From assembly GCF_964204645.1 (NCBI RefSeq), contig NC_134031.1:11882501-11942500 (forward strand): a DNA stretch of 60,000 bases, given 5' to 3'. Source of the stretch: Tubulanus polymorphus. Its lineage: Eukaryota > Nemertea > Palaeonemertea > Tubulaniformes > Tubulanidae. Of this stretch, positions 9,322 to 19,929 are shown in pieces. The first letter of the stretch is position 1. The number at the start of each line of letters is the position of its first letter. Position numbers and translations under genes: made by a program. The notes under the pieces are model-generated. The model saw only the letters and a list, made by a program, of their open reading frames with translations, was not told the origin of the DNA and did not search any database.

Positions 9322-10370
9322 TTGGCTAATATGGAGTTTGGCTCTAGGCTCATTTTTGGAACTATAAACATGATTTCGCCAGAAAGTAAAAAATTGAAAA
9401 ATGATGATAGTTGGACTTGTAGTTATGAGAGAGACGATAAGAAAAAAGTCATCACCTATAAAGAATTAATTGGAACAATCATGAATACAAGACGTGGAAC
9501 TATTGACTGGTTTATGGATCGTAATCTGATTGCAGCTTCACGTCAGTGTCCGGTTTGTAATGATGAAATGAAATTGTCATTGGACATCAGCAACAAATCT
9601 GCGAGTGAAGGATGGCGGTGGAGTTGCCGAAAACGTGTTGATAGTGTGTTGCACCAACGGTTTAAGTCGGTTCGAGCCGACAGTTGGTTTTCTAAATCTA
9701 ACTTAACGATCGCAGAGATATTAGAAATAACGTATTGGTTATCGCGCGGAGTACAGCAGACCGTTATACAGACTGAAATGGGCTTATCCAGCAAAACAAT
9801 TGTCGACTGGGCTAGTTTTTTCCGTGAAGTTTGCGAACTGGTTGTTTTTTACAATTGTAAAGCCATAGGCGGACCAGGCAAAGTAGTGGTAATCGATGAA
9901 AGCAAGTTCGGAAAACGGAAATTCAACCGAGGACGATGCGTCGATGGGCAATGGGTTTTCGGGGGCATTGAGAGAGGGAATAATAAGAATGTGTTTATGG
10001 TCAGTGTCGATAAACGTGATAGCGATACCCTGATACCGATTATCGAAAAGTGGATACTGCCGGGAACAACAATCATGAGCGACTGCTGGGAAGCGTATTC
10101 CTGCCTAAACCAACGCGGTTTCGAGCATTTGACCGTAAATCATAGTGTGACATTTGTTGATCCGGATACAAACGCGTGCACGAATCTCATAGAGATCAGT
10201 GGCTACATGCTAAAAAGAATTTCCCGAAGTACGGCACAGTGAAAGGTCATTTTGATTCGTATCTTGGACATTATTTATGGCGTTGTCGTGTTGGGGATGA
10301 TGATCCGTTTTGTCGTTTTTTGGAGGACGTTTCTAAAATTTACAAATCAAACCGGATAAATGTACCATAG
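9322..10370 (+). pseudogene. Merlin/IS1016-like (ISXO2) transposase, frameshifted near the catalytic glutamate
   Basis: A 306-codon frame (9,322-10,242) with N-terminal CxxC (CPVCNDEMKL), a helix-turn-helix-like region, and the ISXO2 core: D in VVVIDESKFGKRK, GQWVFGGIERG, D in TTIMSDCWEAY, then VNHSVTFVDPDTNACTNLIE. Right after that glutamate the frame shifts; the family tail (QWLHAKKNFPKYG ... HYLWRC) continues in the +1 frame to 10,370. The first ATG is at 9,331. Base composition differs from the neighbouring Polintons. It starts about 200 bases outside the terminal fold-back and ends just before a capsid gene fragment, so it inserted between or into Polinton copies. Confidence 0.8.
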
Positions 10371-10431
10371 GACAAGTGTCGGATTTTTAATCTGTAAATG
10401 ATTAATTGTAATGAATATTTAATTGAATATT

Positions 10432-10662
10432 AATCAAATTGATTATTATACCGGCAATAAATATGCATTATGGTTAGATTTTAGAACAACAGAGGATAAT
10501 TCATTACATGGTTCTGGAAAATAACTACAGAACACTAAAGATGGAATACAATTATTCATGAAAAAGAAAAAAGGAAGCTTAAATTTTAAAATGCACATTT
10601 ATATTATATCTGACGCACAATTAAATATTGTAAATTCACAATTAGATAGTATTCAATATTAG
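10432..10662 (+). pseudogene. capsid protein C-terminal fragment
   Basis: The frame matches the last 75 or so codons of the capsid gene at 3-1,194 (QIDYYTGNKYALWLDFRTTE, then LHGSGK), with one stop in the middle, and ends SQLDSIQY at 10,660-10,662. Everything upstream of it is missing, cut at the Merlin-side junction. It ends 30 bases before the integrase ATG. Confidence 0.7.
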
Positions 10663-10692
10663 AAATATTAAGTTAAAATTAAGGATATATAA

Positions 10693-11820
10693 ATGGGTGG
10701 TAAAAAAACTCCTAATACTAAAGAACAATATTTAAGAAATTTATATTACAACCCTGAGAGTTCGGTTGCTTATTCTTCTACCAAAAATATATGGCGTCAA
10801 GTAAAACAAGATAAATTAGATAAGATAATCCCACAAAATTTAGTTAAATATAAAGATATAAATGAATTCATGTTAGAACAACCAACATATACAACACATA
10901 AAAAAATTGTTAGAAAATATAAAACTCGTAAAACTATGGTAAGTTATGTAGATCAACAGTGGCAAGGAGATTTAATTGATATGAAAAATGTTAAGAAAGA
11001 TAATGATGATTATTGATGGATATTGAGTATAATTGATATTTTTAGTCGTTATGTATGGAGTTTCCCACTTTATAGAAAAGATGCTGTACAAACATCAAAT
11101 GTTTTAAGAAAATTTCTTTCGGGTGATAAACTAAAACCAGAAAAAATACAATTTGATGATGGAAAAGAGTTTGATAATTCACTTGTTCATGAACTCTTAG
11201 ACAATCATAATATTAAATATTTTTCAACAAAATCGGATAAACAAGCGGCAGTTGTTGAACGATTTAATAGAACATTAAGAACAAGAATGTGGAAATATTT
11301 TACAGCAAATAATACTTTTAAATGGATTGATGTTTTGCCAAAATTGATAGAAGGATATAATAATTCTTATCATTCTTCTATTGGAATGAAACCTATTGAT
11401 GCTAGAAAACCTGAAAATTCTGAAATTGTTTGGAATAATTTATATGGAGCATTTCTTGTAGATGATTTTGGCGAACCTAAATTTAAAGTTGGTCAAAATG
11501 TTAGAATTTCTAAGTATAAAAAGATATTTGATAAAGGATACGATCGAAATTTTACTAGAGAAATATATAAAATAAAAAAGGTTATAACAACAAAACCATA
11601 TGTCTATAAATTAGAAGATTTAGATGGTGAAGAAGTTGATAGCTACTTTTACGAAGAAGAATTGAGTTTAACTACTGAAAATCTAGAACAAGAATATAAA
11701 ATTGAAAAAGTATTAAAAACAAAAACTATTAAAAGAAAAAAATATTCTTTAGTAAAATGGGTTGGATGGCCAGATAAATTCAATGAATGGATATTATCAA
11801 GTAAAATTAAAAATATATAA
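10693..11820 (+). pseudogene. rve integrase with intact chromodomain, single in-frame stop
   Basis: The frame 10,693-11,016 and the frame 11,017-11,820 are the same phase, separated only by a TGA at 11,014-11,016 where the homologue has phenylalanine. The core triad is complete: D in QWQGDLIDM, D in IQFDDGKEF, E in AAVVERFNRTLR. The C-terminal chromodomain is undamaged (YKIEKVLKTKTIKRKKYSL then VKWVGWPDKFNEWI). The start context is GATATATAAATGG. The stop TAA (11,818-11,820) is followed immediately by the ATPase ATG. It is the best-preserved integrase in the window, one substitution from a full reading frame of 375 codons. Confidence 0.85.
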
Positions 11821-12428
11821 ATGAATAAGGAATTATTTATATTTGAGCCTCATAATATGTTAATTTCTGGCGTAACAAATTGTGGAAAAACTTATTTTAT
11901 ATTAAATTTATTAGAAACTGTTTATAAAAACTATTTTGATAATATAGTATTATTTTGTCCAACATATGAATTTAATCAACCTTATGATAGAAATATTACT
12001 AGAAATAATAAATTTATTATATTAGATCCTAAAACAGTAAAAGAAAATTTAGATAATTGTATTAAAATAGCAATAGATATTTATAAAGGATCAAATACAT
12101 TATTCATTATAGATGATTGCGCAAATTTACATGATTCAAAAGTGAGAGAAAGTGAGTTATGTTATCTGGCTTTCTCTGGGAGACATTTCGTGATAACAAC
12201 ATGGGTTTTAAATCAAAAATATAATTCAATTGTTAAAGACTTTAGAGAAACATTAGATTTCTAGTTTTATTCTACAATAAAGACAGAAAATCGATGAAAA
12301 ATGCACTTGAGGAAAATGATATTATTCCACATGATTTACATAATGAATATATGGATAAATTGAAAAATATTAAAAGATCAAAATTACTATTTAGATTACA
12401 ACACCCATTTAAATATGAATTTATTTAA
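11821..12428 (+). pseudogene. Polinton packaging ATPase, late frameshift
   Basis: Starts directly after the integrase stop. Walker A is GVTNCGKT (residues 17-24); Walker B is NTLFIIDDCA (about residues 93-102). The frame is intact for 147 codons to FRETLDF, where a shift near 12,250 moves the conserved tail (LVLFYNKDRKSM ... LHNEYMDKL) into another frame that ends at 12,426-12,428. Of the three ATPase copies this keeps the longest uninterrupted part, including both nucleotide-binding motifs. Confidence 0.8.
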
Positions 12429-12436
12429 ATTCAACA

Positions 12437-12715
12437 GGTTTGTTAATCTATTACATATTTAGTTACATTCTAGTTGAATTCTAGTTATTGGTATTTGAAA
12501 CAAAAATCAAATAAAATTCAACAATATTTTAACTAGCTTGTTAATCTAGTATATTTTTAGTTACATTCTAGTTGAATTCTAGTTATTGGTAGTTGGAACA
12601 AAAATCAACCAGATTTAACAAGAAATAAATAAAAACAACAATATATCAACTAGCTTGTTAATCTAGTTGAATTCTAGTTACATTCTAGTTACATTCTAGT
12701 TGCAACATCACAACT
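12437..12715. repeat. about 105-base tandem repeat, three units, between ATPase and p200
   Basis: Each unit contains CTTGTTAATCTAGT, ATTTTTAGTTACATTCTAGT, TGAATTCTAGTTATTGG and GGAACAAAAATCAA, with small internal re-duplications of TTACATTCTAGT. It replaces the short gaps seen elsewhere between the genes. The p200 start motif lies just downstream, so it may be promoter DNA or just slippage-prone sequence. Confidence 0.7.
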
Positions 12716-12725
12716 TATTTTTTTG

Positions 12726-12736
12726 TTATATAAATG
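12726..12736 (+). promoter_or_regulatory. TTATATAAATG start-context motif (representative)
   Basis: The ATG of p200 is embedded in TTATATAAATG. The same word or AATAAATG/AAATAAATG marks nearly all Polinton gene starts here (for example 1,227, 10,693, 11,821, 13,287, 29,628, and on minus 6,104, 7,072, 14,996, 43,009, 44,281, 47,311, 47,753, 48,196, 50,830, 51,187, 51,958, 52,329). It resembles the TAAATG late-promoter element of poxviruses; promoter function is inference. Confidence 0.45.
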
Positions 12737-13339
12737 GGAGGTGAAAAGAAAATAAAATCTAAAAATGGTGATGTTCCAATTGAAAAAACTTTAGATGATT
12801 TAGGAATAACAGAAAACAAATTAATTCCAGATGATGGTGCTTTAAATAATGTTACAACAAATAATAATTATGAATATTATCTTTATTGTAAACATCAATT
12901 AGAAATATTAATAGCATCTGGAAAATGTAAAAATTTTATCGGTAAAAATTTAACTTATAATGAATTAGATACAATGAAATCAGATGAAATTATTAGATTA
13001 TTTAAGATTTATGAAACCGCGAGAACAGCTAGAATTAATGACGCGATATCAGAAAATGTAGTAAAAGGTTAGAGTAAATTATGTAATTATATGCTGCCAA
13101 TTCAAGATGAAAATAGATTATATGTTGATTTAAAAAATGATTATTTAGTTATGACCGAATTAAATAAATGGATTGGATATTTATTATTGGATATTTGGAC
13201 ATTTCAATTAGGTGGATTTATGACATTATTATCAACTGGAGTTATAACATTTTCAAATATTGAAAGTAAAAATATTTCTATAATAAATGAACAAGGTGGA
13301 AGAAGTGAAGAAAAAACCGAGATCACAGAAACAAATTGA
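12734..13339 (+). pseudogene. p200 homologue, one in-frame stop
   Basis: The N-terminal frame (12,734-13,072) carries EKTLDDLGITEN and YEYYLYCKHQLEILIASG, matching the gene at 5,502-6,104. A TAG at 13,070-13,072 interrupts it, and the same phase continues (LPIQDENRLYVDLKNDYLVM) through the hydrophobic segment FQLGGFMTLLSTGVITFSNI to 13,339. A short duplication (GYLLLDIWT) lies before the membrane segment. The 3' end overlaps the next gene by 53 bases. Confidence 0.65.
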
Positions 13340-13628
13340 ATGGTCTCGGCAATTAGGAATTAAATCACAAGAATATAAAAAAGCTGTAAAAGAAAAAATA
13401 AGTAATGAAAATGGTGAAAATATTGTAATTTCTACTCCTTCTAATGATAGAATATTTGATAAATGTCTATATTTTACAGTTGGATTTGTAATTGTATTCA
13501 TTTTGATTGGGTGTAATTGGTATAAGAAATCAAATAAAATTCATGATATTAATAATTCTGAAACAACTGCTATCAAAAATGAAAATACTTCTGAAATTCC
13601 AAAATTGATAATAAAAAAAATGGATTAA
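13287..13628 (+). CDS. small basic single-pass membrane protein
   Basis: 113 codons: basic N terminus (KKKPRSQKQIEWSRQLG), linker, membrane segment (CLYFTVGFVIVFILIGCNWY, about residues 52-71) and a polar tail. It is homologous to 5,147-5,509, sharing the K-K-x-R-S-x-K-Q-I-x-W core. It starts inside the end of p200 with ATAATAAATG context. It is open from start to stop. The function is unknown; it is presumably virion or membrane associated. Confidence 0.6.
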   Translation: MNKVEEVKKKPRSQKQIEWSRQLGIKSQEYKKAVKEKISNENGENIVISTPSNDRIFDKCLYFTVGFVIVFILIGCNWYKKSNKIHDINNSETTAIKNENTSEIPKLIIKKMD

Positions 13629-13659
13629 TATTTTAGAAAAAAAGCAAAAAAAATAATTG

Positions 13660-13747
13660 AATATCTCACTACTTTTGTCTATCTATGCGGAGCAATTAAA
13701 TTGTCCAGATAAGTCATTTCGGATTCTAGATATTCATTATTTTTATT
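13660..13747. other. conserved block plus first 27-base direct repeat
   Basis: 13,660-13,730 is the second copy of the TTATCTGGACA/GCTCCGCATAGATA block (reverse strand). It overlaps a 27-base word (13,721-13,747, GGATTCTAGATATTCATTAT plus TTTTATT) that recurs exactly at 14,637-14,663. Confidence 0.6.
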
Positions 13748-14636
13748 AATTTATTTTGTTTTTTTAATTTGAAGTTTTTACTTGAATATTGTATTACAGT
13801 CGTTTCTTATTATTAGTTTTTTCTTAAATTGAAAGATGGCAGCACAGGGTGTGATGCCAAAATGAATATTTGAATTTGAATTTGAATTTGTAAATCAATT
13901 AACATGGTAATTGATTACTAATTTGATCAAAAATTGTATCATAATTAAGTTAAAAATCCATAATTCATTTATCAGTTTTCATTTTATATTCTTTTCATTC
14001 GGAATAATTTATAATTTCAAATTTCACATATTTCTTTAGTAAACACCAACAACATTTACTTAGGTGTTTTAGCTAAGTATATAAGGCAATTTATTCGACC
14101 ACTGGAGTGCTGCCGGGCTTGGCTTGCAGGGGCATTTCGAAAATGCACCTTTGTCCACCCTCCGTGGTTCTCCTTCAGTTTCGACTTTCGATCCTCCTTT
14201 CGGGGGTGAGGGGTTGATAGGAAATGCATTAGGCGCCTTTAATATAATGTGTTTCCTGTCAACCATTGAAGGAGAATTGGTGAGGTGTGGGTCACAGGGG
14301 TGTAAGTAGAAATGCTTGGGGATAGGTATCTCGTTGCGCCTCTCAATAACGGGATGCTTATCCCCTAAAAACTCTGCGAGTCTGCTAAAACTTACCGTAA
14401 AGACATTGAAATATTCCTTTTAATCACGAGAGAGAGAATATATCCTGTCCTGTGTGTGTTGTATGTACTGCGTGCTTATTATATAACTGCTAGCTATCCA
14501 ATATAACAACAACGTTGATTGCCTCACCTGTTTGATCGTTCAATATTCAAATGAAGTACTACTCTCTTATAATAACATGTAACAGATGTTGGGCTAGCAT
14601 GATTATAGTTGTTCGTAAAACGACTAAGGTCATTTT
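13748..14636. other. insert between 27-base direct repeats, no gene recognised
   Basis: About 890 bases of mixed composition. The first part is A+T-rich with a GAATTTGAATTTGAATTTG run; the middle (14,080-14,400) is G+C-richer with GGCCTT/CCTTTCGGGGGTGAGGGG words. Frames of about 60 codons exist on both strands of the same stretch and look like chance. It sits between two Polinton pieces, with a near-38-base duplication at its edges, and may be an inserted non-autonomous element. Confidence 0.35.
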
Positions 14637-14669
14637 GGATTCTAGATATTCATTATTTTTATTTTTTAT

Positions 14670-14996
14670 TTAATCAACAATTTCTAAATCATGATGACCG
14701 TCTTCATTTTTTCCATGATAGATTATTTTAAATCCTTCTAAATCTTTTAATTCCTCTGTACTCAATGAAACCCATTTATCGGGTAAAAATACTTTAAATT
14801 CTCGCGATGTACTAACATTACAGTAACTTAAATTCGCTGATACTTTCTCTCCATATTTAGTTTTCATCTTTTCTAATTTCAATATTTTATGTTCAATTTC
14901 TTTCGTAACATCAATTAACTTTTTTATTTCAAATTGTTTTTTTGCTGGTTTTATTCTGTTATTTATTGTTGCTAAGAATGATTTCCTATCTCCCAT
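14670..14996 (-). CDS. putative single-stranded-DNA-binding (OB-like) protein
   Basis: 108 codons, intact, with start context CCTAATAAATGGG. It aligns with the 51,976-52,329 protein over KYGEKVSANL, FKVFLPDKWVSLSTEELKDL and YHGKNEDGHHDLEI. The N-terminal 40 residues are basic and helical. The pattern of a strand-rich domain with a conserved YG, a FLPD loop and a C-terminal (Y/V)xGK segment is one I have seen in many invertebrate mobile-element proteins. An OB-type ssDNA-binding role beside a protein-primed polymerase is plausible, but it is inference. It stands alone, between the insert at 13.7-14.6 kb and the Gypsy element. Confidence 0.5.
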   Translation of the reverse strand: MGDRKSFLATINNRIKPAKKQFEIKKLIDVTKEIEHKILKLEKMKTKYGEKVSANLSYCNVSTSREFKVFLPDKWVSLSTEELKDLEGFKIIYHGKNEDGHHDLEIVD

Positions 14997-15069
14997 TTAT
15001 TAGGAAAACAAATTACTTGTGGTGATGAGTGGTGTTTAGTACTCTGGTATGAAACCCACATCTTCCAAT

Positions 15070-18000
15070 TACTCCTTTGGACGTTTCGGTGGGGATTTAC
15101 ATTCCTGGCAGATTGCTCACTCTTTAACAAAAGTTCTTACCCTTGTGGTCAACCCCGGGCACCAAAACCTTTGGCGGGCTTTGTGTTCTGTTTTTGCCCT
15201 TCCAAGGTGCTTTCCAGCAAACCCCTGATGCAATTCCTTAATTGCTTTTGGTGCAAGGCATGCAGGCAGGACAGTGCGGTACTGCTGTTTCGTGGAGTCT
15301 GTGGGTGGCTTGAAAAGCAGAAGACTATCATGAAGTACTACCCTCTCAAACAGACCATAAAGACTCCGAGCCAACTCCACACTGTTGCAGTTCTGCGACA
15401 GATGATTGCCTTACTCGTCTCCAGCGTTCTTATTACAGAGTAAATATCAGGGTCGTTGCGCTGTGCCAATTAAATTTCGGCTCGGTGTAAGCAATCACGA
15501 TCAACTTTGACATTTGCTACGAGTGGTGACTTAGGGAGGCCTGTTGGCCCATAACTTGGGCAGATTCCATGCTTCTTGACACGGTTTGGTATACGTGAGA
15601 CGGCATCCGCATTGGTGTGGAGCCTGCCAGGTCTATGTAGGGTCTCGAAGTCATACTCCTGTAGCCGTTCGAGCCAACGTGCCACTTGTCCATTAGGGTC
15701 TTTGAAAGTCTTGAGCCACTTGAGCACAGCATGATCAGTACGAACGATAAATTTTCTGCCCAACGTGTAGTGACGAAAGCGGTCTATCATGTCCACTAAA
15801 GCCAACATTTCTCTCCGTGTTGCGCAATAATTTTCTTCTCCGCACCTGAATGCACGGTCACCATACTCAATGATCCTCTCGCTCCCGTCTGGTTGGGCCT
15901 GAGACAATACCCCACCAATTGCCCAGTTACTAGCGTCGCAGTCCAGTATAAAAGTGCCACCTGAGACGGTGAAATCTGGGAATGCTAGAATCGGTGGATT
16001 GATTAGTCTGTCTTTCAAGGTCTGGAATAAGTCTTCCTGTTCTTTACGCCAATCGAACGGATTATTCTTCCTCGTAAGGCGATGCAATGGTGCGGCTAGA
16101 GAGGAGAGGTCTGGGATATATTAAGAGTAGTATGTGACAGGTCCCATGAAGCTACGTAATTCCGCCACATTCTTTGGGACCGGCCAGTCTCTTACCACCT
16201 CACACTTTGAACTGTCTGCCTCGATTCCAGCTGAACTTACAATCCTGCCCAGGAACTTTATTTTCCGCCTCATAAGTTTGCATTTTCTTGGTTTCAGCTT
16301 CAAGTTGGCATACCGTAGGTACGTGAAAACACCATCCAGGAAGAAAGACACTCTAAATATTTGGATGGATATATGAAAGCTGTGGGTACTGGAGTTTGTA
16401 ATGGGTAGTGTAGTGTGATCTGTGTGCATTTGTGGCCAGCACACAGATCACATTGTTCAATGGGGTTTGGTCCAGGACTCGCGAGATTTTCAACAACACG
16501 GAAGTAACGTGTAATAAATGATGACTTGAATTGCATGACTACCTACCACCCCTCATTATTGTTGGAAAACTAAACGTTCGGCACTGACTAAAAATTAGTA
16601 ATAACATTTTAGAAATGGCCAGAATTTTAACTTAGGTTCTATCTCATTTTTATTTTACAATTGAGATTGGTCTAATTTTTTTTTAAACGGCCGTTAAGGC
16701 TTCATGTTTCGTCTGCAATTCACTGCAAATAGTTACGCAACTACGCGCATTTCAGTGTTTTTGGCAGCTGTACACTCAATCGGCACCGTTCGTGACTAGC
16801 TTCACTGCGGAATTATCATTATTTAACATCGCCATATCACATCATCAACTTATATTGTGCCTTAAAACCCTAACAGCCGAAATAATTGAAATGCACATAC
16901 GATTTCTATCATTGAAAATTGAGAGAGTGGCCATGTTTGTGTTTGCTGCTTCGCGTAAATCCCGCACGGTGGTGGAACCGCGCGGAGTGGGGCCGATACG
17001 TCCAGCCTTTCCACATGAGTTTCCAGGTCTGAAGAGAACACGACAACATCGTCGAGGTAGATGAGGCACGTTTTCCACACAACCTCATCGAGGACCATAG
17101 ACATGAGTCGTGAGAATGCAGCTGGGGCATTAGTCACCCCAAACGGCATCACATTCCACTCTTACAAGTGCCTATCAGTGGTGAACGCCGTCTTTTGCTT
17201 GTGTTGTTCCTTGACTGGCACTTGCCAGTATGAGCTGGTCATGTCGAGGCTAGAAAACCAGACTGAACCAGCCAGGGCTTCGAGTGTACTATCAATCCGC
17301 CGGAGAGGGTGGCTGTCCTTGACCCTGCACTCGTTCAACTATCGGTAGTCGCAGCACAAACGAAGAGTGCCGTCGGCCTTCTTGGCTAGGACAATTGGGC
17401 TTGCCCATGCACTATGCGATTCCCGTATCAAGCCCCTATCAAGCAACTCTTTTGTGGTAGTATCTACAGTCTCGACGTGCCGGTGGCATACGCCGCAGTT
17501 GTTGTTTAATTGGCTTCGCCTCACCAGTGTCAATCTCAAAGTCCATGATTTTGGTCTTAACGATATCAAAATCGTTCCGTGAAAAGACCTTTCGGTTTTT
17601 GTGTATGAGAGCAACCAACTGTTCCTTTATTTTGGTCGGAATATCCAGGTCTGGGACTCCTAGTTCCCTGTAGATCAGAGCCATGTAGTGTCTTGTCGAA
17701 CTCTTGTACTACTTGCTGTTTGGTACCTTCATTAAGAGACATTACTTCAAGCGATTGCAAAGGGCAAAAACACCCAACAGGTTGGCCGCGTTTGACTCTA
17801 TAGGTGCAATCGGAGAAGTTGGCCAGTCTTACAGGTACCTTGTCGTCCTTTGGTACCACAAGTGACTTTCCCGTACAGAACTCAGTCCGTTTGGGCATAT
17901 AGTTTCCCATGGAGTTGCGTTTGATGTAACCTTTAACTACCACCTCTGAGCCAGCTGGAATATACTGGGTCCGGCTTACGTAGACCCTTCACGCCTTCGG

Positions 18001-18418
18001 CCGAGACTGTCCTTGCTGGAGCGGGACTTCCGTCGGTCCAATCCTGAGGGAACGGTTTTCAAAGTTGTCCGCACACCCATGTTTTTCGAGGAAATCACTA
18101 CCCAACAGCAGGTCCTGGGAGAGGTCATCCGCAATTATCATTGGGTGCTCGATCTTCATACCCCCAATTTCGAGCGCAACGTTAGCAATACCCCTGAATG
18201 ACATCTCCTGTCCAGTTGCCGTCACGAGAGATCCAGTACAGGGAATCGCTACACTTAGAGCTCTCCAATACTGAAGCCTTCAGCACGGTACACGCTGCTC
18301 CAGTGTCGATTAGAAGTACTATATTCTTCTCCCCATTCACCCGTCCACTACAGTAAAGCCTAGTATCGTGTAGTGTTAACTGGCCTATGTTCAGGCTATC
18401 TGTCGAAACCTTAGCCAA
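15070..18418 (-). pseudogene. Gypsy pol: protease, reverse transcriptase, RNase H, integrase start
   Basis: Protease (about 17,989-18,418): active-site LLIDTGAACTVL and the later LLLGSDFLEKHG. Reverse transcriptase (about 16,125-17,684): GLIRESHSAWASPIVLAKK, MPFGVTNAPAAFSRLM and the catalytic YLDD, then LKLKPRKCKLM and FLGRIVSSAGI. RNase H (15,470-16,087): FILDCDASNWAIGGVLSQ, E in REMLAL, RTDHAVLKWL and the LHRPGRLHTNADAVSR tail. Integrase: only the H2C2 finger (H-x...-H ... CQEC) up to about 15,070. Reading frames shift between protease and RT and several times within RT, and the insert at 16,340-17,000 splits RT just after the YLDD segment. It would copy element RNA into DNA in cytoplasmic particles. 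Confidence 0.85.
16340..17000. mobile_element. 661-base insert in Gypsy RT with TCCAG target duplication
   Basis: The RT reading frame is interrupted between the segments ending VERLD and starting GVFTYLR. TCCAG stands at 16,335-16,339 and again at 17,001-17,005, exactly where the codons would rejoin, so it is a 5-base target duplication. The insert has no obvious terminal inverted repeat and no coding domain that I recognise. A GTGATCTGTGTGC / GCACACAGATCAC inverted pair lies at about 16,416-16,451. Confidence 0.75.
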
Positions 18419-18481
18419 CTCATTCGTAAGACAAGGACCATCTGCAGGTAAGTCATTAGAATGAGAGATATCGGCATTGAA

Positions 18482-19525
18482 TTAGGCGCGCCTACTCATA
18501 TCCTTAGTCAGTTCAGTATGGCGATAGTTCTCCATTAGTACCCCTGGTCGAAGATTCTTGTTCAGGGAAATGTCACGAGGGGGTGATAATTTTCCTGACT
18601 CGTTTACTGTCCGTCGTCCAGGGGGTATATATATATTAGCTGTTTCGGGGCATTTCAATGACGCCTTGGGATCCCTCTGCCCCCCTGGGGTCCCTTGGAG
18701 GCGTTTCCCCGAGGACAGTCCCGCGAGTAGTGCCCAGCCTGACCACACGCATGGCAAGAAACCTGAGGACGTGCTGGGCACCACGACAGCGCCAGCAAAT
18801 GTCGGACCCTGGGGTCGTTGGGTGTCCTGGCCGCGGCCACTAGTCTCGAGACGTTCAATCCTCGACATGTCCTTCATCATTTCCATCATTTTGGACAGTT
18901 GTGTCTGGACATCCGGGGAATCGTGCTTAACTGAAGCGATACCCCGCGACGACTTCGGTGGAGACTCCTTCAGCTTCCTAGCTGTTTCCAGGGTCCTTGC
19001 CGTGCCCACTGCTGCAGCCAGGGTCGCAGGTGATGAGACGTACAGCTGTTGTTTGGTTGCTGCACTCATGGAGTTGTTCCTTAGAAATTGGTCCTTAGCC
19101 AGCTCATCCTGCATCTCGAAGGAGACTTTCGGGTAAGCGTTTCGGGCTAATTCTGCCAAAGCATCGGAAAAATGTTCGAAGGATTCGTCGTGGCGCTGTT
19201 CCCTCCCCTTAAATTGCATTTTGTAATCATCGGGCGTCTTTGTGCATTCAAACCGATTTCTTAACTGGACACAGAATTCTACAACAGCTGATAGTCCCGG
19301 GAGCCTGAGGTTAGAAACCGCTTGGTAGGCTTCATGGTCTAACCTCATCAACAGGTGGGCTTTTCGGGCCTCGCCATCGGGCGAAACAGCGCTTATCTCA
19401 ACCATGTCGGCGTGTGCGTCAAATCGCTCTAACCACACCCGAAAATTATGACCCATGGAGTAGGTTTTCGGTACAGGGATGTTTGTCCGGGGTGATGGGC
19501 TATCGCGCGATAAAGCCTTCTCCAT
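18482..19525 (-). pseudogene. Gypsy gag with zinc knuckle (frameshifted)
   Basis: The 347-codon frame begins MEKALSRDSPSPRTNIP and contains a retrotransposon-gag region (FRVWLERFDAHADM ... HLLMRLDHEAYQAVS ... FKGREQRHDESFEHFSDAL). The nucleocapsid knuckle CHACGQAGHYSRDC is read in a different frame at 18,655-18,858, so a frameshift lies near 18,850. Gag would form the particle and bind RNA. It is followed by protease about 65 bases downstream. Confidence 0.85.
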
Positions 19526-19910
19526 CTATAGGGCAAATTTTCTGACGAAATCGCTTTGCAGGTCGTCATTCTCGATTTCATTGCCGGCTACAGGAGGGAT
19601 GTTGAGGTCTGTAGGGGATGTCATTCTTATCGGCTCAATTTAGGATAGGAATTATGATAAAATGAAATGGAGTAAGTCAAGCCTATGTCCGAAAAACACA
19701 AAAATATAAATTATGTTCACAAAACGGTTATAAAATATAGGTCACAGCATGTATCGGGCGAAATACTACTGCTGGATTCCTTCAATATACCAGATAGATC
19801 TAATTATAGGCCTATTTCTGTTCGTTTAGGGCCGGCCGGGACACTAAAATAAAGAATTTAGTGACGCTTCACAAAAATAGCTTCAACACCACAAATAGGT
19901 TCAATTTTCA

Positions 19911-19928
19911 ATCCCACCGCTGCCACCA
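19911..19928 (-). other. primer-binding site, tRNA-Leu type
   Basis: On + the sequence ATCCCACCGCTGCCACCA reads like the 3' end of a leucine tRNA including CCA, so the minus strand (element sense) has the complementary 18-base site starting TGGTGGCAGCGG. One base separates it from the LTR end. The tRNA identity comes from memory of tRNA-Leu(AAG) ends. Confidence 0.7.
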
Positions 19929-19929
19929 A

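Larger units (their letters stand above)
10432..13745 (+). mobile_element. Polinton-like element, copy C (fragment with different gene order)
   Basis: Contains, all on +, a capsid-gene tail, integrase, ATPase, p200 and the small basic membrane protein, then the conserved TTATCTGGACA block. In copies A and B the order is HNH, p200, small protein, integrase, ATPase, and the capsid gene points the other way. Proteins are clearly diverged from A/B, so this is a separate family and not a rearranged sister copy. No HNH gene is present. Confidence 0.75.

Noticed and set aside
9543-10076. Two minus-strand frames across the Merlin gene
   Set aside because: Antisense to a clear ISXO2 transposase.
14069-14309. 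Overlapping 60-65 codon frames on both strands
   Set aside because: Both cover the same G+C-rich stretch with no family resemblance; likely chance from composition.
18558-19136. 192-codon plus-strand frame
   Set aside because: Antisense to Gypsy gag; the gag frame has the recognised domain.
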